Source: a virus
DNA length: 64,000 nucleotides
Direction: 5' to 3' (one strand)
Virus record (IMG/VR): IMGVR_UViG_3300032018_000004
Location: 16,975 to 80,974 of that record
How positions within the stretch are numbered: the first letter of the stretch is position 1; each line of letters begins with the position of its first letter. Below are positions 47,957-56,204 of the stretch, one piece after another. Under the pieces are notes generated by a model. It was given only the letters and a program-made list of their open reading frames with translations, made no database searches and had not been told where the DNA came from. The position numbers and the translations under genes are program-made.

Positions 47957-48066
47957 CCACAAATAAAAACCCTTTACACCACACCCAATATTAAGTAAAC
48001 TAGAAGAACTAGACAACTTAAACACTTGAATTGGAGGAATTATGGAAACTGAAGTTGTCAGTTATA

Positions 48067-48249
48067 ATGGCAGAGATAGCGAAGTGTCAGCCTGCTCACT
48101 TTAAAGATAGCGGGAATACTGTTGCAGCGATGTACCTACCTTCAGAATCAATCGGAGTAATTATTTGCCAAGCTGCTGCAATGCGCCTTGAGTTATCCCG
48201 AAAGGATTCCGAAATTGAGAGGCTAGCTTCTTTGGAAGAGGATGATTGA
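48067..48249 (+). CDS. Hypothetical protein, 60 aa
   Basis: Frame is open from a TTG at 48031; ATG 48067 chosen as start, though it has no clear ribosome site. A good GGAGGAATT precedes ATG 48042 in another frame, which opens only 20 codons and may couple translation. Helical, with an Ala-rich AICQAAAM-like part. Function unknown. Confidence 0.4.
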   Translation: MAEIAKCQPAHFKDSGNTVAAMYLPSESIGVIICQAAAMRLELSRKDSEIERLASLEEDD

Positions 48250-48251
48250 AT

Positions 48252-48515
48252 ATGAATTTAGAAAACAGATACACGGTGCTGAAGAATAAAGATATTGCTG
48301 AATCTCTTTCAACCATTGAAATTGGAAGACTGGATTTTATTTGCTTTACAATCGATAAATGTAGAATTTATAATAGAAGAGGCAAGTTTAAATGCATTGT
48401 GATTGAAGAAGATTGGCCGGAATATGAAATTGTTCTTGAGATGTTAAAGAAAAGAATTAATGAAGAGTTAGAAATCAGTGAAGGTCAAAAGACATATTGT
48501 GGACAGGATATCTAA
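48252..48515 (+). CDS. Hypothetical protein, 87 aa
   Basis: GAGGATGATTGAAT before ATG 48252. Mixed alpha/beta, acidic and basic, with CFTIDKCRIYNRRGKFKC. Function unknown. Confidence 0.55.
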   Translation: MNLENRYTVLKNKDIAESLSTIEIGRLDFICFTIDKCRIYNRRGKFKCIVIEEDWPEYEIVLEMLKKRINEELEISEGQKTYCGQDI

Positions 48516-48671
48516 ATGAACGAAGCTACCAAAGATCAAATAGCCTCTGTAATGCTTCAACTTGGCACACCAGAACAGCAAGAAGAAGCATTGAGATATA
48601 TTCAAGCTACTGAAATGTTTAACGACCCTGATGTATATGAAAATTTAGATATTGATGGAGTGGAGATATGA
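48516..48671 (+). CDS. Small helical protein, 51 aa (paralogue of 49462-49707)
   Basis: ATG directly follows the previous stop. The YIQATEMFNDPDVYENLDIDG block is nearly repeated in the 81-aa protein at 49462. Together with the Lar-like pair this suggests local duplication. Overlaps the next start by 4 bases. Confidence 0.5.
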   Translation: MNEATKDQIASVMLQLGTPEQQEEALRYIQATEMFNDPDVYENLDIDGVEI

Positions 48672-48847
48672 GTGAAGAAGAGTTGTCAGAACAAAGATCA
48701 AGCTTTGAATCTTGGATTGTTGCTCAATTCAAAGTGGAGAAAACACAACTCGCAAGAGGCGAAGACGGTAGTTATATCGGTCCAGACCTGCTTGACGCTA
48801 TGTTTATAGCATTTTGTGCTGGGTGGGAGTTGAGCCATGAGCGATAA
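48668..48847 (+). CDS. Hypothetical protein, 59 aa
   Basis: ATGA overlap at 48668. FESWIVAQFKVEK and AFCAGWELS are typical of short phage proteins of unknown role. Overlaps the following gene by 11 bases. Confidence 0.5.
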   Translation: MSEEELSEQRSSFESWIVAQFKVEKTQLARGEDGSYIGPDLLDAMFIAFCAGWELSHER

Positions 48848-49124
48848 TTGGGGAGAAGGCTTTTGTGATAAGCTGAAAAAGATGTCATCAAAGGACCAGC
48901 CATTGAAAACACTTGGGAATAGGCTGGCAGAGATTCTTGATGATGACCAGTGGGCACAATGCGAAGGACTGCTACTTGAGGTGTTGGACATGTACGCTCC
49001 ACCAGAATACAAATATCCTACATTTGAAGACTGGTGGACTAAATTTGGTAAAATATTTGATTATGATATTGAGGAAGAACAAAGCATCTGTGGATTTTTT
49101 AAAGCATTTCGTGAATTAAAATAA
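48837..49124 (+). CDS. Hypothetical protein, 95 aa
   Basis: GGGAGTTGAGCC before the ATG. The EYKYPTFEDWW motif near residue 60 recurs at the end of the Lar-like protein at 49692 (EYKYPTFEDWR) and, altered, in the broken gene at 44354, so it is a shared mobile module. Function unknown. Confidence 0.55.
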   Translation: MSDNWGEGFCDKLKKMSSKDQPLKTLGNRLAEILDDDQWAQCEGLLLEVLDMYAPPEYKYPTFEDWWTKFGKIFDYDIEEEQSICGFFKAFRELK

Positions 49125-49133
49125 AACCAAGTC

Positions 49134-49412
49134 ATGAAAATAAATGAATTGAATTGTAAGATTATGATCCGAATTATAAACCATAATGACGCAATGGAAT
49201 ACATCGAATGTCCAGTGTGTAGTGGCAATCAAAATGAAGACAATATAGAAGATCTTAAAAGAATATGTAGAGAGGCTGGACAGAATGGAGAAAGGTGTAA
49301 TTCTAGTGGTCGGCAACTAAAATTCAGCGCAACTGGAGAAAAGTGGCTAACTATTTATAACATGTGTAATTCCTGTGATTATATTAAAATTAAAGAATTT
49401 TTAGGAAAATAA
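49134..49412 (+). CDS. Zinc-binding protein, 92 aa
   Basis: CPVCSGN near residue 27 and CNSCDYI near 82 make paired knuckles. No good ribosome site before ATG 49134; an internal start is possible. Function unknown. Confidence 0.45.
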   Translation: MKINELNCKIMIRIINHNDAMEYIECPVCSGNQNEDNIEDLKRICREAGQNGERCNSSGRQLKFSATGEKWLTIYNMCNSCDYIKIKEFLGK

Positions 49413-49461
49413 ATGAAAATTAAAATGCTTGCCAGAATTTGATGGATTTTAAGGAGGAAAT

Positions 49462-49707
49462 ATGGAAACCACAACAATAGATAAATTATTTCTTGAACTC
49501 TCTCAGTTTACGAAAGCCAAGACAAGCAGAGAAATTGAATTAGAATATAATTACAACGAATTGATAATGGCAGTGCAGCGTAAGCACCACGGAGAAACAC
49601 GCCATCAAACGGCGTTGATGTATATCCAAGCTACTGAAATACTTAATAATCCTACCGTATACGAGAATTTAGATATCAATGGAGTTGAGCTATGGAAGAA
49701 GATATGA
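49462..49707 (+). CDS. Hypothetical protein, 81 aa
   Basis: AAGGAGGAAAT before the ATG. The C-terminal half repeats the module of 48516-48671 (YIQATEILNNPTVYENLDING). Overlaps the Lar-like gene by 16 bases. Confidence 0.55.
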   Translation: METTTIDKLFLELSQFTKAKTSREIELEYNYNELIMAVQRKHHGETRHQTALMYIQATEILNNPTVYENLDINGVELWKKI

Positions 49708-49958
49708 CCTGTCCATTCTGTGGGCGGTTATCGTACCACCCGACGAGAATCAAAAAGAATAAAACTATAACCTGTTGCGCGAACAACAAGTGCAAAATAT
49801 TTGGGGTCAATATGACGTTGAAGACATGGAATACCCGCACCCTATCAGAATACAAATATCCTACATTTGAAGACTGGAGAGATAATAGCGGCTACCCAAA
49901 ACACTTTATAAATGATGATATAGAAATAGGATTTTCAGTATCCCGTGAATTAAAATAA
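49692..49958 (+). CDS. Lar-like restriction-alleviation zinc protein, 88 aa
   Basis: GGAGTTGAGCT before ATG 49692. CPFCGRLSYHP, then CCANNKCKIFG and TLKTWNTRT match the small two-knuckle Lar family, which reduces host type I restriction. A C-terminal EYKYPTFEDWR extension follows. Intact counterpart of the broken gene at 44354. Confidence 0.6.
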   Translation: MEEDMTCPFCGRLSYHPTRIKKNKTITCCANNKCKIFGVNMTLKTWNTRTLSEYKYPTFEDWRDNSGYPKHFINDDIEIGFSVSRELK

Positions 49959-49977
49959 CCAACCAAAAGGAAAATAA

Positions 49978-50109
49978 ATGCACGAACCAATCTACTCCAG
50001 CCGTTACGTTTCATCTTTATTTGGAAAGAATTACGATTTTAATGGACGTTTTAAAGAATGGATGTTATATAGTCAAGCATATTTAATTCTCGAATTTGAT
50101 GTGAGGTGA
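49978..50109 (+). CDS. Hypothetical protein, 43 aa
   Basis: AAAAGGAAAATAA before ATG 49978. Aromatic, ends DVR, where GAGGTGA (also the next gene's ribosome site) encodes the last residues. Function unknown. Confidence 0.45.
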   Translation: MHEPIYSSRYVSSLFGKNYDFNGRFKEWMLYSQAYLILEFDVR

Positions 50110-50112
50110 GAT

Positions 50113-50328
50113 ATGTTTGGTATATCATTAGAGAGGTCCACAAATGTCAAGAGGAGTGAAATAATTGCCTATAAATCAATGCCCCATGGGATTCTTCAAC
50201 TTGTAACAGAATCAAAAGAAGAGGCAATAGAAAGACAAAACTCAGATAGTCACATTTGCCAAGAAATCTTAAAAATGAGAGAAATTGGTCGTTTCGATAT
50301 TTACAAAATTATTGAGGATGTGAGGTGA
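50113..50328 (+). CDS. Hypothetical protein, 71 aa
   Basis: Ribosome site GAGGTGAGAT lies in the 3' end of the previous gene. Helical C-terminus ending IIEDVR. Function unknown. Confidence 0.55.
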   Translation: MFGISLERSTNVKRSEIIAYKSMPHGILQLVTESKEEAIERQNSDSHICQEILKMREIGRFDIYKIIEDVR

Positions 50329-50331
50329 AAT

Positions 50332-50598
50332 ATGAATAAAGTTTACATTGTGATAGGATCGGTTGACTATGAAGGAATGGGGATTGTAAGGTGTTTTAAT
50401 TCAGAAGAAGATGCAGAAAATCTTTGTGAGCAAATCAGAGAATACGAGAAAGCTAGAGTAAATTCCCCAGAGATGGATGCTTCAGATGAAGAATGGGATG
50501 AATATTGGGAATGGGAGAAAACATTTCTTGAAGATCATCCTCTGAGCGGTGAAGATATTTATGATAGTTATTATGTCCTAGAGATGGATGCGAGGTGA
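50332..50598 (+). CDS. Acidic hypothetical protein, 88 aa
   Basis: Ribosome site GAGGTGAAAT overlaps the preceding gene. N-terminal alpha/beta fold (VYIVIGSVDYEGMG) with a strongly acidic aromatic middle (EEWDEYWEWEK). Acidic phage proteins of this kind can mimic DNA, but that is inference. Confidence 0.55.
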   Translation: MNKVYIVIGSVDYEGMGIVRCFNSEEDAENLCEQIREYEKARVNSPEMDASDEEWDEYWEWEKTFLEDHPLSGEDIYDSYYVLEMDAR

Positions 50599-50601
50599 GA
50601 A

Positions 50602-50823
50602 ATGTCAAATCCAGAAAGTGACAGGGGAAAACTAAAAACACTAGAAGGTAAGAACGCTAAAAATATTTATTCTGATGCAATTAGAGAGCTAAAAGATGCA
50701 ATGATATTTAGGCTTGAATACGCACAAATAACAGCAAAGATTCACAAAACTAAATTTGATGCCCTAGTAAAAGAAGGCTTCAGTGAATCCCAAGCACTTG
50801 AATTGTGCAAGAATATTGGTTGA
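50602..50823 (+). CDS. Hypothetical protein, 73 aa
   Basis: Ribosome site GAGGTGAGAA in the previous gene. Helical and basic; the FDALVKEGFSESQALELC end is a pattern of small phage proteins. Function unknown. Confidence 0.55.
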   Translation: MSNPESDRGKLKTLEGKNAKNIYSDAIRELKDAMIFRLEYAQITAKIHKTKFDALVKEGFSESQALELCKNIG

Positions 50824-50827
50824 CAAA

Positions 50828-52156
50828 ATGCACAACAAAATAATCAAAACGCTCTGTGATAATGGATACAATGCTCATATTGTAGGCGGGGCAGTCCGTG
50901 ATATTCTTTTGGGAGAAAACCCTAAAGATATCGATATCGTCACAAACGCCATTCCAGAACAAATCATTTCTCTATTCCCTGAGAATAAGATTGATCTGGT
51001 GGGGGCGAATTTTCAAGTTGTTATGATTGATGGCATTGAAGTAGCCACATATAGGTTTGATTGTTATGATGGGTTTAATCTAGCGGAAACGGTTGTAGCT
51101 TCTACAATCAATGAAGATTTGTCCCGTAGAGACTTGACGATCAATTCCCTTGCCATGTGTCCAGTCAGTGGGGACATTATCGATTTGTTCGGTGGAATTA
51201 ATGATCTGAAAAATAGAATTATCAAGTTCACGGGAAATCCTAATGACAGAATTAAGGAAGACCCGTGTAGGATTTTGAGGGCTTGTAGATTTCTTGCAAA
51301 GATTGATGGTGAACTTGATGAAGAAACAGAATTTGCTTTGTTAGAAAATCGCCATTTGGTTAAAAATATAGCTCCAGAAAGAATTAGAATAGAAATAATG
51401 AAGTTGATGAATTGTAAGAATCCTTCATTATTCTTTGAAATCGCTTCCGATATTGGCATTTTAGAATTAATTCTCCCCAATCTCGATTTTTGCCTTGGAT
51501 TTGACGGAGGTCCACACCATGAGGAATCGGTATTTCAGCATTGCATGATTGCCGGAGATTCCATTTCTAATAAATTCCCTTTATTGAAGCTTGCCGGATA
51601 TCTACATGATATTGGGAAATACCAATCATCTGCTTATGATGAAGAGGGGTTTATTACATTCCATGGGCATGAGAAGATTGGATCAGAAATTGTAGAGCAA
51701 GAATTAAAAGCATTAAAATTCAGTAATGATGAAATTGAATATATAAAGAATTTGGTTGAATTTCATATGCGAAGTCTAAAAGATATTTCGCCAAGATCAA
51801 TGAGGCGTTTAATCTCAAAGATGTATGAGAAAAATATAAGTCATAAAGATTTTCTTAGGTTGAAAATTGCTGACAGAAAGGCCAATCTGAAGAAGGAACC
51901 ATTTACTTTTCAAGAAATTAAGCATATGGTTAAATTGTTCCAGATTGAATTCAATGCAGAAATCCCTAATGCGTTTTCAATTAAGGACTTGACTATTGAT
52001 GGAAATGATGTTATTCAAATATTTGCGATAAAACAAGGACCGATTGTGGGAAATATTTTGAAAGATATTTTTGAAATGGTTCTTGATGATCCAGAATTGA
52101 ATGAAAGAGAAATGCTACTTGTGATAGTGGAGGGAAGAAAATGTCGAACATTGTAA
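50828..52156 (+). CDS. cca: tRNA nucleotidyltransferase (CCA-adding type) with HD domain
   Basis: 442 aa from ATG 50828. Class II head domain: HIVGGAVRDILLGENPKDIDIVT (GG and DxD), then RRDLTINSLA and the DRIKEDPCRILRACRF block. An HD phosphohydrolase domain follows (LLKLAGYLHDIGK, FHGHEKIGSE). It repairs or completes tRNA 3' ends with CCA; the HD part removes phosphates. It opens an RNA-repair set with the RlaP-like and RNA-ligase genes. Confidence 0.85.
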   Translation: MHNKIIKTLCDNGYNAHIVGGAVRDILLGENPKDIDIVTNAIPEQIISLFPENKIDLVGANFQVVMIDGIEVATYRFDCYDGFNLAETVVASTINEDLSRRDLTINSLAMCPVSGDIIDLFGGINDLKNRIIKFTGNPNDRIKEDPCRILRACRFLAKIDGELDEETEFALLENRHLVKNIAPERIRIEIMKLMNCKNPSLFFEIASDIGILELILPNLDFCLGFDGGPHHEESVFQHCMIAGDSISNKFPLLKLAGYLHDIGKYQSSAYDEEGFITFHGHEKIGSEIVEQELKALKFSNDEIEYIKNLVEFHMRSLKDISPRSMRRLISKMYEKNISHKDFLRLKIADRKANLKKEPFTFQEIKHMVKLFQIEFNAEIPNAFSIKDLTIDGNDVIQIFAIKQGPIVGNILKDIFEMVLDDPELNEREMLLVIVEGRKCRTL

Positions 52157-53031
52157 AAATGAAGAAAAAGAATCTAGTCAATCCCCCTGGTTTTGTTGTG
52201 GATGGCTTGCAATATGAAACCATTATGGGTAGTCAATCATATGGAGTCTCTAGTGACAATTCGGATGTGGATGTTTATGGATTCTGCATTCCACACAAAG
52301 ACATGGTTTTCCCGCACTTAAAGGGTGAAATTTTCGGATTCGGACAGCAAACACAGCGATTTGAACAATTCCAGCAGCATCACGTAAAAGACACAAGTTC
52401 TGGAAAAGAATACGATTTTTCTATTTATTCAATTGTAAAATATTTTCAATTATGCATGGAGAATAACCCCAACATGATTGATTCTCTCTTTACTCCAAGG
52501 GTATGTGTCACTCATTCAACTAGAATTGGGGAAATGGTTAGAGAGAATCGTAGGTCTTTTCTTCATAAAGGGTGTTGGCACAAGTTCAAAGGATACAGCT
52601 ACAGCCAGATGCATAAAATGAGGATTAAGAACCCAGAAGAGGGGAGCAAACGATACGAAAGTGTAAAGCAGCATGGGTATGATCTAAAATTCGCGTATCA
52701 TGTTGTTCGACTCCTTTCAGAAGTAGAAATGATTCTCGTTGAAGGTGATCTTGATTTAAGAAGAAACAGAGAACAGTTAAAAGCAATTAGGCGTGGTGAA
52801 TGGGAACTAGAAGAGATTGAAGAATATTTTAGCTCTAAGGAAAAATCTTTAGAGGAAATTTATTTATCTTCAACACTTCCATATAAGCCAAATGAAGAGG
52901 CAATTAAACAATTGCTTATTGATTGCCTGGAAGAACATTTTGGCTCATTGGGTGGATGTATTGTTGTTCAGAATCAAACTGAATTGATCTTAAACGATCT
53001 TCAAAATATTATTAATAAATTCAAATCTTGA
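52141..53031 (+). CDS. RlaP-like predicted nucleotidyltransferase
   Basis: 296 aa, overlapping the previous gene by 16 bases. GSQSYGVSSDNSDVDVYGF is the polymerase-beta-type nucleotidyltransferase motif (GS...D-x-D) of the RlaP/NrdC.11 family associated with RNA ligases. Acts presumably on RNA ends; substrate unknown. Sits immediately before an RNA ligase gene. Confidence 0.75.
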   Translation: MSNIVKMKKKNLVNPPGFVVDGLQYETIMGSQSYGVSSDNSDVDVYGFCIPHKDMVFPHLKGEIFGFGQQTQRFEQFQQHHVKDTSSGKEYDFSIYSIVKYFQLCMENNPNMIDSLFTPRVCVTHSTRIGEMVRENRRSFLHKGCWHKFKGYSYSQMHKMRIKNPEEGSKRYESVKQHGYDLKFAYHVVRLLSEVEMILVEGDLDLRRNREQLKAIRRGEWELEEIEEYFSSKEKSLEEIYLSSTLPYKPNEEAIKQLLIDCLEEHFGSLGGCIVVQNQTELILNDLQNIINKFKS

Positions 53032-53131
53032 CAATTCACACAACAATCAGCAGCCATTGCCCTTACAAAAATTAAGAATGTGATTTATTCAAATGAGTTT
53101 CAAAGCTACACTTGGGAGAGGAGGTAGAGTT

Positions 53132-54154
53132 ATGGAATTAATTAAATTTCCATCAATTGAACAATTCAGGAATGTTATCAAGAACGTCAAACATAAGACT
53201 CATTGGCAAGGAGTTGATGAGAATGGTGATGCCATCTTTGATCGCACTAGACCACTGCCTAAATTGAAATACCAGGGAGCCATTAAACTTCATGGGACTA
53301 ATGCTTCTATTGTGTTTGGAGAGAGCGTAGATGATGTCTATTTTCAATCGAGAGAAAGAATTATTACCCCACTGGATGACAATGCAGGATTTGCATTCTG
53401 GGCAGACAATAATAAAGAAATTTTAAACGATTTGTGCGGATCGGTTATTTCTACTTCTTACCTGTATAGAACTCCTACTATCCTCTATGGGGAGTGGTGT
53501 GGAGGGAACATCCAGAAAGGGGTTGCCATTAATGGCCTTTCTAAGATGTTTGTCATCTTCAAAATTAGAGCAGGGAATGATTGGCTTGACATGAGGGAAT
53601 ATTCTCATATCGAATCTCCAGAATATGGCATTTACAACATCCAAAACTTCAAAACATACGAATTGGAGATTGATTTCAATTGTCCACATGAAGTCCAAAA
53701 TGAGTTAATCAGAATCACCAAAGAGGTGGAAGAGAAATGCCCCGTTGGAGATCATTTCGGGAATATCGGGGTTGGGGAAGGTGTAGTATGGTCATGTGTT
53801 GACCCAGAGTGGAATGATAGTGCTTATACATTCAAGGTTAAGGGAGAAAAACATTCTGTTTCTAAAGTTAAGAAATTGGCATCTGTAGATATTGAGAAAG
53901 TGAATAGTATTAAAGAATTTGTGGATATGGTTGTCACAGAAAATAGACTAAATCAAGGACTTGCACATTTGAATGAAATGAAGTTGGATTTTGATGTGAC
54001 AAATACAGGTTCATTTTTGAAGTGGTTATATCAAGATGTGGTGAAAGAAGAGTCAGACACAATTTTCAAGTCTGGACTGGAGCCAAAAGAAATTGGTTCG
54101 GCTATTAGTGCTGCCGGAAAGAAGTGGTATTTTGAACAATTGAACGGGAGATAG
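53132..54154 (+). CDS. RNA ligase, Rnl2-like
   Basis: 340 aa; GGAGAGGAGGTAGAG before ATG 53132. Motif I IKLHGTNASIVF (Lys adenylated by ATP), then VYFQSRERIITP, the LYGEWCGG motif and a later VWSCVDPEW/FKVKGEKHS block complete the nucleotidyltransferase core. Reseals broken RNA such as tRNAs cut by host anticodon nucleases. Works with the preceding CCA and RlaP-like genes. Confidence 0.82.
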   Translation: MELIKFPSIEQFRNVIKNVKHKTHWQGVDENGDAIFDRTRPLPKLKYQGAIKLHGTNASIVFGESVDDVYFQSRERIITPLDDNAGFAFWADNNKEILNDLCGSVISTSYLYRTPTILYGEWCGGNIQKGVAINGLSKMFVIFKIRAGNDWLDMREYSHIESPEYGIYNIQNFKTYELEIDFNCPHEVQNELIRITKEVEEKCPVGDHFGNIGVGEGVVWSCVDPEWNDSAYTFKVKGEKHSVSKVKKLASVDIEKVNSIKEFVDMVVTENRLNQGLAHLNEMKLDFDVTNTGSFLKWLYQDVVKEESDTIFKSGLEPKEIGSAISAAGKKWYFEQLNGR

Positions 54155-54156
54155 TC

Positions 54157-54396
54157 ATGATTCGATTTGGATATTATGAATGGCGTGAAGGTGAGCATGG
54201 CTTTAAAAAGAAACATACTGTTGAACTCCGCCCTTGGGAAATCACTGGCAAATACATGGAAGTAAATGGTGAGATGTCAGTAGAGGTTAAGATTGAGGAG
54301 TGGCACTTGTTCTCTAAACCCACATTCAATACTTTTTATGTTAATGAATCTGATTTCTGGTTTGAAGATATCCAGTATTTTAATTGCAAGGAATAA
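54157..54396 (+). CDS. Hypothetical protein, 79 aa
   Basis: AACGGGAGATAGTC before the ATG. Aromatic beta-rich protein with FGYYEWREGEHGFKKKHT at the start. Function unknown; co-transcribed with the RNA ligase. Confidence 0.5.
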   Translation: MIRFGYYEWREGEHGFKKKHTVELRPWEITGKYMEVNGEMSVEVKIEEWHLFSKPTFNTFYVNESDFWFEDIQYFNCKE

Positions 54397-54399
54397 CAA

Positions 54400-54612
54400 A
54401 TGCCAGTTTTTATATATACCTGTAGTAATTGCGACTTCATGTGTCAAGAGAACGAGAAAATTAAATGCTCTTGTGGATGTGGTGGAGAGACATTTGAATG
54501 TGAGTGTGGCGGTACTATTGGTCTAAAATGTGAATGCTTACATGGATCATGCCACTGTATGGACGATCCAGATGAATTGAATGATGATATTAATGGCTGG
54601 TGGGAGAATTGA
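54400..54612 (+). CDS. Very cysteine-rich small protein, 70 aa
   Basis: About 14 cysteines in 70 residues (YTCSNCDFMC, CSCGCGG, CECGG, CECLHGSCHC), a likely multi-zinc or iron-sulfur protein. Ends in acidic DELNDDINGWWEN. No family recognised. Confidence 0.55.
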   Translation: MPVFIYTCSNCDFMCQENEKIKCSCGCGGETFECECGGTIGLKCECLHGSCHCMDDPDELNDDINGWWEN

Positions 54613-54613
54613 T

Positions 54614-54991
54614 ATGAAAATTACAACTGTGAAGACAATCATTCATTTTAAAAAGAATGGAATTTCTGTATGTGGGACTACAAGATCAGGAATGTCATCT
54701 CATTGCGCTAAAGATGTGACTTGCAAAAGATGTTTAAGTAAAATAAATAAAGATAAGGAAAAAAGTAAAATGAACAAGCGAAAAGATAATAAAAAGCAAT
54801 CCCAGATTGATAAAGCGAACCTAATATCTGAATATTGCTCTAGGTGTTACATATTTTTTAAACGATCTAGCAACGATTATTTTTATTTAGAGGCATATAA
54901 TGAAGAAGGAGAAGAATTAAAGATCAAAGGTGTTAAATGTCCGTATTGTGGGCATAAAGGAAGGGCATTGGAATATTTTGAAGAGAAATAG
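54614..54991 (+). CDS. Zinc-binding protein, 125 aa
   Basis: GGGAGAATTGAT before ATG 54614. CAKDVTCKRC, CSRCYIF and KCPYCGHKG give three knuckles; a Lys-rich linker lies between. Function unknown. Confidence 0.5.
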   Translation: MKITTVKTIIHFKKNGISVCGTTRSGMSSHCAKDVTCKRCLSKINKDKEKSKMNKRKDNKKQSQIDKANLISEYCSRCYIFFKRSSNDYFYLEAYNEEGEELKIKGVKCPYCGHKGRALEYFEEK

Positions 54992-55048
54992 GCAAATTGG
55001 AATATAATGAACTATTAATTTTCGGGAGGAAGGAGATAGTGATGAAGG

Positions 55049-56203
55049 ATGAAAAAGATAAAGTTTAGTGAAGAACAGGCAGCGGAAATTTGTAGACTAT
55101 ATGTGGAGGAGGCATATGGGGCAGATAATATTGGGAAAATTTTCAGTGTTGGTGGCTCTCCAATCAGACGGATTTTAAAAGAAAATAATATCAAAGCAAA
55201 CAAAATAAAAACTAAGTACGAAGTTGTTTTAGGGAATGAATATGGTAGGCTGACAATCATAAAGGAAGAAGAGAGAGATGATCGCCGAAGGCGGCAAGTG
55301 TCCGCTCAATGTTCTTGTGATGGGAATATAAGACTATACAACTGGCTTTGTGTCGCTAGAGGAGATACAAAATCTTGCGGTTGCTATAATCAAGAAAAAC
55401 GATCTGAAAGAGCAAAAGCGAGGGCAAAGAATGTCATTGGTAAAAAGTATAACAGGATGACTATTTTAGAAGAAACAGAAAAACAAAATGGGATGAGGTA
55501 TGTCATTGCTGAATGTGAATGTGGGAAAATTAAAAAATGCCAATTAAGTCATATAAGAAGTGGCAATATCAAATCTTGTGGTTGTTGGTCAATAGAAGAG
55601 TTAAAATCAAGAGATAGGACAGAACAAGCAAACAAAAGAAGATATTCTGCGGATGATTATAAAAAATTACATCCATTCTTTTATGAAGTAGAGGAAATTA
55701 GAGATTCTGAATATGGTGGCATTGAAGTAAAATGCAAACTTTTCTCTTGCCAAAAATGGTTCAAGCCAACACATACTCAGATAAGAAAAAGAATTGATGC
55801 TCTCGATGGGAAGAAAGGCAACGGAGAAAGTAATCTTTATTGTTCAGAAAATTGCAAGCATGTTTGTCCTTTATATAATCTAAACTCAAATTCTATCATT
55901 TATAATAATTTATACCGCACTACAATCGAAAATAAATTCACCGTAAACGAACTTAGTATTTTTAGTCAAGAAGTTAGACATCGGCAGTTCTTAGAGTTCG
56001 GTTATAATTTTTGTGAATATGGAGATTGTAAGAATGAAGGACCATATCATGTTCATCATGAGCGTCCTAAATCAGTAGAGTGGATATTTGGGTTAGACCC
56101 CGATAATGGAATAGTATTTTGCGAAGAACATCATTACTCTATCGGTCATAGTGGAGAGTGCTCTACTGGTGCATTAGCATATAATAAATGTAAGAAAGGG
56201 TAA
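55049..56203 (+). CDS. Modular HNH-type homing endonuclease, 384 aa
   Basis: Two tandem zinc-ribbon modules (about residues 65-120 and 130-190), each ending SCGC(Y/W), are DNA-binding repeats seen in phage homing nucleases. The C-terminal ~110 residues resemble the other window HNH proteins (LYCSENC, FGYNFCEYG, HHERPKSVEW, EEHHYSIGH). It stands directly before the broken polymerase gene, the usual place for such an element. Confidence 0.65.
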   Translation: MKKIKFSEEQAAEICRLYVEEAYGADNIGKIFSVGGSPIRRILKENNIKANKIKTKYEVVLGNEYGRLTIIKEEERDDRRRRQVSAQCSCDGNIRLYNWLCVARGDTKSCGCYNQEKRSERAKARAKNVIGKKYNRMTILEETEKQNGMRYVIAECECGKIKKCQLSHIRSGNIKSCGCWSIEELKSRDRTEQANKRRYSADDYKKLHPFFYEVEEIRDSEYGGIEVKCKLFSCQKWFKPTHTQIRKRIDALDGKKGNGESNLYCSENCKHVCPLYNLNSNSIIYNNLYRTTIENKFTVNELSIFSQEVRHRQFLEFGYNFCEYGDCKNEGPYHVHHERPKSVEWIFGLDPDNGIVFCEEHHYSIGHSGECSTGALAYNKCKKG

Positions 56204-56204
56204 G

